A stretch of 64,000 bases of DNA from Dysgonomonas sp. HDW5A (GTDB lineage: Bacteria > Bacteroidota > Bacteroidia > Bacteroidales > Dysgonomonadaceae): positions 3,410,001 through 3,474,000 of the forward strand of contig NZ_CP049857.1 in the NCBI RefSeq assembly GCF_011299555.1, read 5' to 3'. The translations under genes and the position numbers were made by a program. Every line of letters begins with the position of its first letter. Positions within the stretch are counted from its first letter, which is position 1. The notes below the pieces were generated by a model. The model made no database searches, was not told where the DNA came from, and saw only the letters and a program-made list of their open reading frames with translations. Below are positions 9,194 to 17,634 of the stretch, piece after piece.

Positions 9194-10042
9194 ATGAATA
9201 AAAGAAACTTAGTTATATCTAGTATACTTCTGCTGTTGGCAATTACTGTTGCTTCGTGCGGAAGACAAGAGCAGCATTATATAGAGAAAGTCTTTAACAA
9301 GATGATCAAAAGCAAATCGTCTGAAGAAATAGCAAAAGCAAATTCTTATACGATTGATTCACTCAATTTTGTTCAGCTTGATTCGCTCGGTCTTACAAAA
9401 GATTATATAAATGTGTGGACAAAATTATACATAGACAAAAGTGCTACGGAAGATTTGGTAAGAGATTCTAAAAAATTGATAGACCGTCTCGAAAAACAGT
9501 CGCCAAAAGATATCGAGGTTTTCATCAAAGCCATTGCTAATAGTAATACTTTGGCAGGATATCCGAATGTTGCTGCTTCTATTGTAGCTTATCCCTATGG
9601 AGTGGATGTATCTTCAGATGAGTATAGCGAGATAGCTACACGTCTGTTTGTCTCGACAGGATTACCGGGTAATAAAGCACCTCAGATCGAAGGATTACAA
9701 CCTTTGGAAGGAGTAAATTCGACTTTAGTCTTATTTTACGATGGAGGTTGCGGAATATGCCAGAATCTTTTAGAGGAGTTAGATCATAACTACGATAAAC
9801 TGAAAGCTAAAGGAGTTAGAATCGTGACTATATCGGCAGATGGGGACAAGGATACCTTCGAAAAGAAAATCGCTAAATATCCATGGCCGGATAAACTTTG
9901 CGACTATCAGTCGTTCAACGGAATAAACTTCAAACGTTTTGGTATAGCAGCTACACCAATGATGTTTGTAATAGATAAAAATGGAGTGGTAATAGACCAA
10001 TTCAGTAACTTAAAAGATACAAACTTAATCCAAAATATTTAG
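9194..10042 (+). CDS. Thioredoxin-like lipoprotein (DUF5106-like N-terminus)
   Basis: 282 residues. Lipoprotein signal with lipobox VASC. The N-terminal 150 residues are helical, as in DUF5106-containing thioredoxin-family proteins of Bacteroidales. The C-terminal part (about 160-282) is a thioredoxin fold with an active-site CGIC (186-189, in GGCGICQNLLEEL) and the cis-Pro region AATPMMFVID. It probably reduces disulfides or acts as a TlpA/ResA-like oxidoreductase on the periplasmic side of a membrane. It is a single gene with its own promoter, downstream of the fimbrial terminator; no partner is evident. Confidence 0.8.
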   Translation: MNKRNLVISSILLLLAITVASCGRQEQHYIEKVFNKMIKSKSSEEIAKANSYTIDSLNFVQLDSLGLTKDYINVWTKLYIDKSATEDLVRDSKKLIDRLEKQSPKDIEVFIKAIANSNTLAGYPNVAASIVAYPYGVDVSSDEYSEIATRLFVSTGLPGNKAPQIEGLQPLEGVNSTLVLFYDGGCGICQNLLEELDHNYDKLKAKGVRIVTISADGDKDTFEKKIAKYPWPDKLCDYQSFNGINFKRFGIAATPMMFVIDKNGVVIDQFSNLKDTNLIQNI

Positions 10043-10229
10043 ACGAATTAATCCAGAGTCCATAGAGTTAATAGATCTAATCCGTATTGTTGTTGTTTAG
10101 ATCCTTAAACATAGTCTATTAACATCTATATCAATCCATGTGGACTGTGAAGTTCGCATGGGTTATTTAAAAAACTTATTATATACCGATTGATTAAGGT
10201 TTCACACCTGTTTAACTTATAAATAGAAA

Positions 10230-11357
10230 ATGAATAAAATAATAAAAATAGTTTTGATTGCTTTTTTAGGGATATTCTTCATGTCCTGTGAGAAAGATGA
10301 TGACAGCAATTATGTATTGCCTGCATCCACTCAACATGTAATTTTGGTATATCTGGGAGGTGATAATAATTTATCATCCGAAACTTATCAAAAAATAGAG
10401 TCTATCAGAGAAGGATGGCAAGGCGGAGCCGAAAAAAAGTTATTGATATATACTGATCCTGCTGATACAAATCCATCTTTAATAGAAATTGTTAGAGAAA
10501 ACGGGCAGAATACGAAAAAAATAATCCGCAATTACGACGAAGAAAATTCGGCAAGTAAAGAAGTTCTATCTCGTGTAATAAGGGAGGTTACCAATCTTTA
10601 TCCGTCTCCGTCATATGGCTTGATTGTATTTTCTCATGCTTCGGGTTGGTTACCCGGAGGAACATTGACGAGCCCCCGATCCATTGTAATGGATAAAAAA
10701 CAAGAAATGGAACTATCGGACTTTGCTCAGGCTATCCCCGATAAAACATTCGATTATATTATATTCGAAGCCTGTTTCATGTCAGGAATAGAAGTCGCTT
10801 ATGAGTTAAAAGACAAGACCGACTATATTTTAGCATCTTCGGCTGAAATTGTTTCTCCCGGCTTTACTTACATATATCCTAAGAGCATAAATCATTTATC
10901 GGGGTCTTTATCAGGTTTGCGAGCTTTTGGCGAAGATGCTTTTTCATGGTTCGATAATAGGTCAGGGTATATGCGGTCGGCAACATTCTCCATTATCAAT
11001 ACATCACAACTCAACTCTTTAGCTGATTGGGTGAAAAGTAATTGTAATCAGGACAATAGTATTGATATAAATACAATACAGTACTTCGACAGGTACTCTT
11101 ATCGTTTGTTTTTTGATTTTGAAGACTATTACGGCTCACTTCTGGAAACAGATAAACAGAAAAGTGAATTATCAGCTTTGATTTCGAATTGTATTGTCTG
11201 GAAAAATGCAACTCCCTCTTTTATGAAAGACTACAATGGTTTTGATATCAAAAAACATTCGGGATTCACAACTTATATTTCTCAGGAAAAGTATCCGTTT
11301 TTTAATAACGAATACCAACAACTGAAATGGTTCAAGGCATCTAGTTCGAAGAAGTAA
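10230..11357 (+). CDS. Clostripain-family (C11) cysteine protease, lipoprotein
   Basis: 375 residues. Lipobox FMSC followed by EKDDD (acidic +2 region). The body fits peptidase family C11 (caspase-like fold): VILVYLGGDNNLS near the start, the catalytic His in VFSHASGWLPG (H136) and the catalytic Cys in FEACFMSGIEVAYEL (C182). The following SSAEIVSPGFTY also fits the family. C11 enzymes cleave after basic residues. Because type V fimbrillin precursors need an Arg-specific protease, and this gene lies 1.2 kb after the fimbrial operon, it is a candidate processing enzyme; that link is inference only. A strong terminator follows at 11391. Confidence 0.85.
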   Translation: MNKIIKIVLIAFLGIFFMSCEKDDDSNYVLPASTQHVILVYLGGDNNLSSETYQKIESIREGWQGGAEKKLLIYTDPADTNPSLIEIVRENGQNTKKIIRNYDEENSASKEVLSRVIREVTNLYPSPSYGLIVFSHASGWLPGGTLTSPRSIVMDKKQEMELSDFAQAIPDKTFDYIIFEACFMSGIEVAYELKDKTDYILASSAEIVSPGFTYIYPKSINHLSGSLSGLRAFGEDAFSWFDNRSGYMRSATFSIINTSQLNSLADWVKSNCNQDNSIDINTIQYFDRYSYRLFFDFEDYYGSLLETDKQKSELSALISNCIVWKNATPSFMKDYNGFDIKKHSGFTTYISQEKYPFFNNEYQQLKWFKASSSKK

Positions 11358-11390
11358 CTTTAGGTAGTATATAAAGTTCTATTCAGATTA

Positions 11391-11430
11391 AAACGACCAA
11401 GTGCATATATGATGCGTTTGGTCGTTTTTA
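11391..11430 (+). terminator. Intrinsic terminator after the C11 protease
   Basis: Perfect 10-bp stem AAACGACCAA / TTGGTCGTTT with a further paired GCAT/ATGC inside the loop, and a T-run at the 3' end. Confidence 0.85.
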
Positions 11431-11476
11431 TGCATAATCTCATTTTTATAAATACTTATACTTGATAAGGCACTTT

Positions 11477-11498
11477 CTTGTATAATTGTTTATACAAG
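11477..11498. promoter_or_regulatory. 22-bp inverted repeat upstream of the SDR/DUF2867 gene
   Basis: Perfect 9-bp arms CTTGTATAA / TTATACAAG with a 4-nt spacer, 135 bp before ATG 11633. Looks like a dimeric regulator operator; another TATACTTG half-site lies just upstream (about 11457-11464). Confidence 0.5.
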
Positions 11499-11561
11499 TA
11501 TGAATGGAGAGTATCCAGAGCAGACGGAACAAATGTTTTCTTATACTGATTCAGTAATTGG

Positions 11562-11594
11562 CTATTGTTTGTTTTCAGCGAAAACAAACAATAG
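11562..11594. promoter_or_regulatory. 33-bp perfect inverted repeat (15-bp arms, 3-nt loop)
   Basis: Arms of 15 bp (11562-11576 and 11580-11594) are exact reverse complements around AGC, 38 bp before ATG 11633. It has no T-run. It could be an operator or a stable leader hairpin of the following gene. Confidence 0.6.
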
Positions 11595-11632
11595 TAGCTG
11601 TATTATTGTTTTTATAGCAAACAAATTTAGTA

Positions 11633-13063
11633 ATGAAAATATTATTGACCGGTGCAACCGGATATATTGCTCAACGTCTTTTGCCTGTTCTTGTCGATGC
11701 TGGTCATACAATTGTATGTTGTGTACGAGATGTGAAAAGGTTTCATATTGAGGATCACTGGCAAAAACAGGTAACAAAGGTTGAAGTTGACTTTCTGAAA
11801 CCGGAGTTATTAATTAATATACCCTCGGATATTGATGTGGTTTATTACCTGATACATTCCATGTCCACCTCATCAGGCAATTTTAGTGAAATGGAACAGC
11901 AATCGGCACAAAATTTTGTCAAAGGTATTGAGGTCACTGATGCCAAACAGATAATTTATTTAAGTGGGATTGTTAATGATGACCATTTGTCAAAACATTT
12001 GCAGTCACGTAAAAATGTTGAAACGATCCTTTCCGATTGCAGTGTGCCCTTAACGACTTTGAAAGCAGGTATAATTGTAGGATCAGGAAGTGCCTCTTTC
12101 GAAATAATGCGCGATCTGGTAGAGAAACTACCGATAATGATTGCACCTCGATGGCTTAAAACAAGGTGTCAGCCAATAGCTATCCGCAATGTGATTCAAT
12201 ATTTGTCGGGAGTATTGCTTAATGAGCAAACGTATCATCAAAGTTTTGATATAGGAGGACCTGACGTGTTAACTTTTAAGCAAATGTTATTGCAATTTGC
12301 CGAAGTTCGAAAATTGAAGCGTCATATCTTGGTAGTACCTTTAATGACCCCTAACCTTTCCTCCTATTGGTTATATTTTGTAACCTCGACCAATTTTTCA
12401 CTAGCTAAAAATCTGGTTAAAAGCATGAGTGTTGAAGTTATTTGCCAACCGAATAAACTCGGTGAGCTAATCCCTATAAAACTTATACCGTATAATGAAG
12501 CCATAGAATTAGCTTTTGATAGGATAGATCAAAACCAGGTATTGTCAAGCTGGACAGATGCCTTGACCAGCGAAACCCTTAGAGAAGGTATATCTGCATA
12601 TATTTCGGTTCCTCAAAAGGGATGTTTCCATGATAAACGAATTGTAAAACTCGATAATCCCGATCTTGCTTTGGATAATATATTTGCTATTGGAGGTAAA
12701 CGGGGTTGGTATTATGCCAATTGGTTATGGGCTATTCGGGGTTTATTAGATAAAATGGTCGGTGGTACAGGTATTAGGCGGGGAAGAAAGAATGATACGG
12801 ACATATCTCCGGGTGAGGCTCTTGATTTCTGGCGGATATTGGTTGCTGACAAAGATAAAAAACGCTTGCTGCTATATGCCGAAATGAAGCTACCGGGCGA
12901 AGCTTGGTTAGAATTTAAGATCAATGCTCATAATGAATTGGTACAAACAGCTACCTTTCGCCCTTTGGGATTGCTTGGGCGTCTCTATTGGTATTCGGTT
13001 CTCCCTTTTCATGCTTTTATTTTTAAAGGTATGGCTAAGAATATTGCGACAAAAAAATATTGA
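11633..13063 (+). CDS. SDR-type NAD(P)-binding protein with DUF2867 C-terminal domain
   Basis: 476 residues. The N-terminal Rossmann fold starts with GATGYIAQRLLP, the dinucleotide-binding glycine motif of atypical short-chain dehydrogenases, and runs to about 290. The C-terminal part (about 320-476) fits DUF2867 (EALDFWRILVADK, LLLYAEMKLPGEAWLEF), a domain often fused to such SDRs and of unknown substrate. There is no signal peptide, so it is cytosolic. It stands alone, preceded by two inverted repeats that may be operators. Family call is good; the reaction is unknown. Confidence 0.85.
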   Translation: MKILLTGATGYIAQRLLPVLVDAGHTIVCCVRDVKRFHIEDHWQKQVTKVEVDFLKPELLINIPSDIDVVYYLIHSMSTSSGNFSEMEQQSAQNFVKGIEVTDAKQIIYLSGIVNDDHLSKHLQSRKNVETILSDCSVPLTTLKAGIIVGSGSASFEIMRDLVEKLPIMIAPRWLKTRCQPIAIRNVIQYLSGVLLNEQTYHQSFDIGGPDVLTFKQMLLQFAEVRKLKRHILVVPLMTPNLSSYWLYFVTSTNFSLAKNLVKSMSVEVICQPNKLGELIPIKLIPYNEAIELAFDRIDQNQVLSSWTDALTSETLREGISAYISVPQKGCFHDKRIVKLDNPDLALDNIFAIGGKRGWYYANWLWAIRGLLDKMVGGTGIRRGRKNDTDISPGEALDFWRILVADKDKKRLLLYAEMKLPGEAWLEFKINAHNELVQTATFRPLGLLGRLYWYSVLPFHAFIFKGMAKNIATKKY

Positions 13064-13132
13064 AATAGCAGTTAAAGGGATTTGAAAGATTAAGCCCTGT
13101 ATTATACCGGGTTCATTCTATTTTCTGTAATA

Positions 13133-13162
13133 GTTGAGCCAATAAACAAAGTATTATCTTTG
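13133..13162 (+). promoter_or_regulatory. Promoter of the AraC-type regulator
   Basis: TTGA (13133-13136), 18-nt spacer, exact -7 element TATCTTTG (13155-13162), 15 nt before ATG 13178, so the leader would be very short. Confidence 0.6.
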
Positions 13163-13177
13163 TGAAAAAATTACATA

Positions 13178-14011
13178 ATGGAACCCGAACGCAGTGAATC
13201 TCTAACATTCAGTTACTCTGATATATTTTTCAGTTATTACTTCGACAAAGAAAGATATTGTCGTCCTATGGTTTTCGACCATACACTTGTATATGTTTAC
13301 TCGGGCGAATTTATATTACAGGAAAAGAGCAAACGGACGGTAGTACGTAAAGGTGAATGTGTTTTCCTGAAAAAAGACAATCGGGTGAACATGACAAAAC
13401 AGCCTCTGTTTGACAAAGAAGAGCCTTTCAGAGCTATATTTATGAAGTTTAAACGTAGTTTTTTGAGAGACTTTTATCAAACGCTTGACAAAAGTAAAAT
13501 TCCTACAGAAGTAATCAAAAAGAATGTAAGTGTTGTAAAGCTTAGCCAAAGTCCTGATGTAACCAGCTTGTTTCAATCGATGGTTCCTTATTTCGATTCA
13601 GCAATTAAGCCTGCTGATGAAATGATGAATCTGAAAGTCCAAGAAGGAATTATAACCCTTTTACATATGGATAAAGTATTTTATCAATACTTGTTCGATT
13701 TTACAGAACCTTGGAAGATTGATATTCTCGATTTTATGAACAACAACTATATGTATGAATTGTCGATAGAAGAAATAGCCAACTTTACAGGACGAAGCCT
13801 TGCAACTTTTAAACGTGATTTTAAAAAGATTAGCTCTACTTCTCCTCAAAAATGGTTGATTGAGAAAAGACTAAGTGTAGCATACGATAAAATTAACGAT
13901 GAAAATAAAAAAGTTTCGGATGTTTACCTCGAAGTTGGATTCAAAAATCTATCTCATTTTTCTAAGGCATATAAAGAAGCATTTGGGCATGCTCCTTCAA
14001 AATTGGTTTGA
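13178..14011 (+). CDS. AraC-family transcriptional regulator
   Basis: 277 residues. The N-terminal 160 residues form a cupin-like sensor region (YSGEFILQEKSKRTVVRKGE). The C-terminal 100 residues contain the two helix-turn-helix motifs of AraC/XylS proteins, with the signature GFKNLSHFSKAYKEAFGHAP. It lies 210 bp before, and in the same direction as, an alcohol dehydrogenase that has its own promoter and structured leader. It may control that gene; the ligand is unknown. Confidence 0.88.
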   Translation: MEPERSESLTFSYSDIFFSYYFDKERYCRPMVFDHTLVYVYSGEFILQEKSKRTVVRKGECVFLKKDNRVNMTKQPLFDKEEPFRAIFMKFKRSFLRDFYQTLDKSKIPTEVIKKNVSVVKLSQSPDVTSLFQSMVPYFDSAIKPADEMMNLKVQEGIITLLHMDKVFYQYLFDFTEPWKIDILDFMNNNYMYELSIEEIANFTGRSLATFKRDFKKISSTSPQKWLIEKRLSVAYDKINDENKKVSDVYLEVGFKNLSHFSKAYKEAFGHAPSKLV

Positions 14012-14047
14012 GCCACAAAACAAAATTATTTGAGCTTTCTGGCAAAC

Positions 14048-14075
14048 TTGTGATGCGATTTACCGCTTAACTTTG
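14048..14075 (+). promoter_or_regulatory. Promoter of the alcohol dehydrogenase
   Basis: TTG (14048-14050) and an exact -7 element TAACTTTG (14068-14075). It predicts a leader of about 140 nt before ATG 14221. Confidence 0.6.
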
Positions 14076-14093
14076 TATAGTGACTCTAAAAGT

Positions 14094-14146
14094 GCTATTG
14101 TAGCAGTAAGGAGGCAGTTGTAAATAAAAAACTACCTGCTAATAGC
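14094..14146 (+). repeat. Long-range inverted repeat in the alcohol dehydrogenase leader
   Basis: Arms 14094-14106 (GCTATTGTAGCAG) and 14136-14146 (CTGCTAATAGC) can pair with a 2-nt bulge across a 29-nt loop that itself holds a second short pairing (GCAGTT / AACTACC). Seen in the 5' leader only. Confidence 0.4.
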
Positions 14147-14220
14147 ATTGTAGATACTACTCCTGCGAGGATTACCGGAAAAATTCAGTTAGAATAATTA
14201 TACAAACAAAATAAACGAAT

Positions 14221-15279
14221 ATGAAAACAAGTAACGTTAAAGCATTTGGAACAATAGCAGCTGATGCTGATTTGAAAGAAATGAGTATCGAACGTCGTGA
14301 AGTAACGGCTAAAGATATTGAAATAGAAATTCTCTATTGTGGTGTTTGTCATTCAGATTTGCATACTGCACGTAACGACTGGGGAGGATCTGTCTACCCG
14401 GTAGTTCCCGGACACGAAATAGTTGGCAGGGTAACTAAAGTAGGTAATGAGGTAACCAAATTGAAGGTTGGAGATTTAGCCGGAGTTGGATGTCTTGTCG
14501 ATTCATGTAGAGAATGTGATAGTTGTGATCATGATTTGGAACAATATTGTTTAAATGGATTTACCGGTACTTATAATGGACATGACAAGCATTTGGGAGG
14601 GCATACTTTTGGCGGTTACTCTCAAAAAGTGGTAGTAGACGAACATTTTGTATTGAAAATTCCAACCAACTTGAATCTGGCAGCTGTTGCTCCTTTGTTA
14701 TGTGCAGGTATTACTACCTGGTCACCCCTCAGACATTGGAAAGTAGGCAAAGGAAGTAAAGTTGCGGTTGTAGGGCTTGGCGGACTTGGACATATGGCAA
14801 TTAAACTGGCTAAGGGATTAGGAGCAGATGTTACTTTATTTTCGAGATCGGAAGGGAAAATTAAAGATGGAAAAGAGCTTGGAGCTGATAATGTTGTAAT
14901 CTCTACCGATGCAGAACAAATGAAATCTGTATTGGGTAAGTTCGATCTGATAATCGATACAGTACCTTACGCCCATGATGTGAATCCTTATGTAGCAACA
15001 TTGGCAATAAGCGGTACACTTGTGTTGGTTGGATATCTGGGAGATTTAGACCCAATGCTAAATACTGTTCCTATGATTATGGGACGAAGAGCGGTAGCTG
15101 CTTCAGTTATCGGAGGTATTGCCGAAACTCAGGAAATGCTCGATTTTTGCGGAGAGCATAATATTGTTTCCGAAATAGAAATTATCAACATGCAAGACAT
15201 CAATACTGCTTACGAAAGAATGTTGAAGAGCGATGTGCGATACCGTTTTGTTATTGACATGGATTCTTTGAAAAAGTGA
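14221..15279 (+). CDS. Zinc-dependent alcohol dehydrogenase (YahK/cinnamyl-alcohol type)
   Basis: 352 residues, the usual length for medium-chain dehydrogenases. It has the catalytic-zinc region CGVCHSDLHTARNDWG and PGHEIVG, the four-Cys structural zinc lobe (CLVDSCRECDSCDHDLEQYC) and a Rossmann motif VVGLGGLGHMAIKLAKGLGA. This is the NADP(H)-preferring aldehyde reductase/alcohol dehydrogenase branch related to YahK. Cytosolic. It likely reduces aldehydes. It is preceded by an AraC-type regulator and a long structured leader, and ends in a terminator at 15355. Confidence 0.92.
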   Translation: MKTSNVKAFGTIAADADLKEMSIERREVTAKDIEIEILYCGVCHSDLHTARNDWGGSVYPVVPGHEIVGRVTKVGNEVTKLKVGDLAGVGCLVDSCRECDSCDHDLEQYCLNGFTGTYNGHDKHLGGHTFGGYSQKVVVDEHFVLKIPTNLNLAAVAPLLCAGITTWSPLRHWKVGKGSKVAVVGLGGLGHMAIKLAKGLGADVTLFSRSEGKIKDGKELGADNVVISTDAEQMKSVLGKFDLIIDTVPYAHDVNPYVATLAISGTLVLVGYLGDLDPMLNTVPMIMGRRAVAASVIGGIAETQEMLDFCGEHNIVSEIEIINMQDINTAYERMLKSDVRYRFVIDMDSLKK

Positions 15280-15354
15280 AAAATAATCAAATGATAATTT
15301 TAGATATAGTATAATTAGAAATATTTATCATCATTATTCAAAGAGCAATAAACG

Positions 15355-15395
15355 GAGGATGAAATCACCATGAGATTCATCCTCTTTTGTTTTTT
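15355..15395 (+). terminator. Intrinsic terminator after the alcohol dehydrogenase
   Basis: Stem GAGGATGAaATC / GATTCATCCTC with one bulged base, followed by TTTTGTTTTTT. Confidence 0.8.
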
Positions 15396-15486
15396 AGTAT
15401 ATTTTTGTAGTGTAACCATATTGTCCATCTATTTGATAATTAGCATAAATAAAATACATAGAAAAACAAAGACAAGTAAAATATTT

Positions 15487-15494
15487 TATCTTTG
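15487..15494 (+). promoter_or_regulatory. -7 element for the metal-efflux two-component operon
   Basis: TATCTTTG is an exact TAnnTTTG match, 24 nt before ATG 15519. It overlaps an in-frame TTG, which rules out that TTG as the start codon. Confidence 0.6.
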
Positions 15495-15518
15495 TGCCAT
15501 TCAGTAAACAATAGAACT

Positions 15519-16181
15519 ATGCATATTCTTATAATCGAAGACGAATCCGGTATTTATAATTTTCTTAAACAAGGTCTTGAAGAAGAGGGATATAGTACAG
15601 CCATCGCTGTTGATGGCGAAAAGGGATTGGAATACTTTAATAATAATCACGTCGATCTGATACTTCTCGACTGGATGCTGCCTCGTATGGGCGGAATCGA
15701 AGTCTGTGAAGCTATTCGTCGAGAAAATACAGAGATTCCCATTCTATTTTTAACTGCTAAAGATACCGTAGAAGAAACTATCAAAGGATTAAAATCCGGA
15801 GCAAACGATTATATAAAGAAGCCTTTTAGCTTTGAAGAACTATTGGAAAGAGTTAAAGTTCATTTTCGTAAAAGAAAAGAAGACGGTCTATTGACTTTAG
15901 GTTCTATTTCACTTAATAAATCGACCTATCAGGTTACGAGTTGCACCGAAGAGGTTGCTCTTACTCAGCGTGAATTTGAATTGCTAGAGTACCTTATAAA
16001 GAATAAAGGAATAGTCTGCTCCCGCGATCAGATAATAGAGCATGTGTGGAATATAAATTTTGAATATGACACGGGTGTTATTGATGTTTTTATCAATGCA
16101 ATTCGCAAGAAGTTGAATATGGATAAAGACAATGGATATATAAAAACGATACGGGGAGTTGGTTATATAGCAAATGATTGA
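15519..16181 (+). CDS. OmpR-family response regulator of metal efflux (CusR/CzcR-like)
   Basis: 220 residues from ATG 15519. The receiver domain (about 1-120) has the acidic pair in IIEDESG, the phospho-acceptor Asp51 in LLDWMLPRMGG, LTAKD and the conserved Lys in YIKKPFSFEEL. A winged-helix DNA-binding domain follows (about 130-218; IDVFINAIRKKL, IRGVGYI). It overlaps the histidine kinase gene by 8 bp, and the RND efflux genes come next in the same direction. It likely activates the pump in response to a metal ion. Confidence 0.92.
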   Translation: MHILIIEDESGIYNFLKQGLEEEGYSTAIAVDGEKGLEYFNNNHVDLILLDWMLPRMGGIEVCEAIRRENTEIPILFLTAKDTVEETIKGLKSGANDYIKKPFSFEELLERVKVHFRKRKEDGLLTLGSISLNKSTYQVTSCTEEVALTQREFELLEYLIKNKGIVCSRDQIIEHVWNINFEYDTGVIDVFINAIRKKLNMDKDNGYIKTIRGVGYIAND

Positions 16182-17574
16182 AAGTATGTATAATTTTTCA
16201 TTTAAAAATAGAATAGCATTTAATTACATCATAACTACAGCCTTATTGATTGGAGTTGTATTTATGATCATTTATGTTGTCGTGAAAATTAGTGTATCCA
16301 ATCATCTTGATCAGGATTTACAGCGTGAAGTTGATCGCCATTCGAAAGAAATAGAAGTGAAAGATGGAGTTATTGCCTTGCGAAAGCATACGGAATGGAT
16401 GGAACGTGAGCATAATACAGTAGGAGTAGACCCCGTATTTATTGAATTTCTGGATGCCGAAGGTAAGCTCATCGATAAGTCTCCAAACCTGAAAGATAGT
16501 GAACTCTTATACATTCCTGACTATGTTGATAATATAGTGACAGAGGGTAAACTTGCCGACAAAAAAATAAGACAGGAACAAGTTCCTATATACGATGATG
16601 ATGAAATTGCAGGTTATCTGTTGGTGGCTGTATCGATAGAAGGATCGACAGTCGTTCTGGAAAGTTTGAGGCATGTACTATTAATCTCTTACCCTTTTAT
16701 CCTTTTGATATTGTTCTTTGTCGCTCGAATTATTGCCGGAAGGAGCATCAAACCCATCAATGATATTATTGAGACATCGAATGCCATAACCCGCGACAAT
16801 CTTATTTCACGCATACCCCTGCCTCATAATAAAGACGAGCTATATATTCTTTCTGATACCATCAATAATCTGTTGGACAGAGTGGAGCAGACTATCGAGC
16901 GTGAAAAATCATTTACTTCGTATGCATCACACGAGTTTCGTACACCTCTGGCAGTACTCAAAGGTACGCTGGAAGTGCTGATCAGAAAGCCGCGAGGACA
17001 GGAAGAATATGAAGAGAAAATCAATTATTGCATCAAAGAAGTAGATAGGCTGAATCATTTAGTTGATGAATTACTTATACTTACCCGGTATGAGAATCAG
17101 AAACAGTCTTTAAAACTAGAAGATACGGCAATCGAGAATTTAGTTTCTATTTGTTTAAAACGTTTTTCGAGTCAGATTCAGAATAAAGGTATTCAAGTAC
17201 ATACAAATATCACACCCGAAAATATCAGAATAAAGACAGATAGTTATTTATTCTCTACAATTATCAATAATATACTTTCCAACGCCATAAAATATTCTGA
17301 ACAGGGGGGAATAATAAGGATTGATGTTACCAACGAAAATAATACTGTAATTTTTGTTATTAAAGACAATGGTATGGGCATTGCTCAGAAAGATATGGAT
17401 AAAATATTTGATAAATTCTATCGTTCATACGAAAACGACCACCCTCAAATAAAAGGTTTCGGATTGGGACTTGCCATCGTTAAACGTTTCAGTGAATTAC
17501 TTCAAATTAAAATTGAAATAGCCAGCCAAGAGGCCAAAGGTACTGTAATAACATTAGCGATACCTCAATCTTAA
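16174..17574 (+). CDS. Sensor histidine kinase of metal efflux (CusS-like)
   Basis: 466 residues. Two membrane segments (about 12-36 and 165-188) flank a periplasmic sensor of about 125 residues. HAMP follows (about 190-240), then HisKA with the phospho-acceptor His253 in YASHEFRTPLAVLKG, and a HATPase domain with N-box NNILSNAIKYS, DNGMGI, FDKFYRS and GFGLGLAIV. It partners the overlapping response regulator. The periplasmic part has few His or Cys, so the ligand is not obvious. Confidence 0.92.
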   Translation: MIESMYNFSFKNRIAFNYIITTALLIGVVFMIIYVVVKISVSNHLDQDLQREVDRHSKEIEVKDGVIALRKHTEWMEREHNTVGVDPVFIEFLDAEGKLIDKSPNLKDSELLYIPDYVDNIVTEGKLADKKIRQEQVPIYDDDEIAGYLLVAVSIEGSTVVLESLRHVLLISYPFILLILFFVARIIAGRSIKPINDIIETSNAITRDNLISRIPLPHNKDELYILSDTINNLLDRVEQTIEREKSFTSYASHEFRTPLAVLKGTLEVLIRKPRGQEEYEEKINYCIKEVDRLNHLVDELLILTRYENQKQSLKLEDTAIENLVSICLKRFSSQIQNKGIQVHTNITPENIRIKTDSYLFSTIINNILSNAIKYSEQGGIIRIDVTNENNTVIFVIKDNGMGIAQKDMDKIFDKFYRSYENDHPQIKGFGLGLAIVKRFSELLQIKIEIASQEAKGTVITLAIPQS

Positions 17575-17634
17575 GCAAATCTTAAGCATCGTTTTTTAAC
17601 ATTACATTACCTTTACTCGTTAAAAAATAGGTAG

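Noticed and set aside
11500-11751. Plus-strand frame of 83 codons
   Set aside because: It runs through the 33-bp palindrome and into the start of the well-supported SDR gene, with no family pattern.
14094-14220. Known riboswitch in the alcohol dehydrogenase leader
   Set aside because: The pairing does not match any riboswitch consensus that I recognise.
15492-15518. TTG start for the response regulator
   Set aside because: It overlaps the TATCTTTG promoter element; the family N-terminus starts at ATG 15519.
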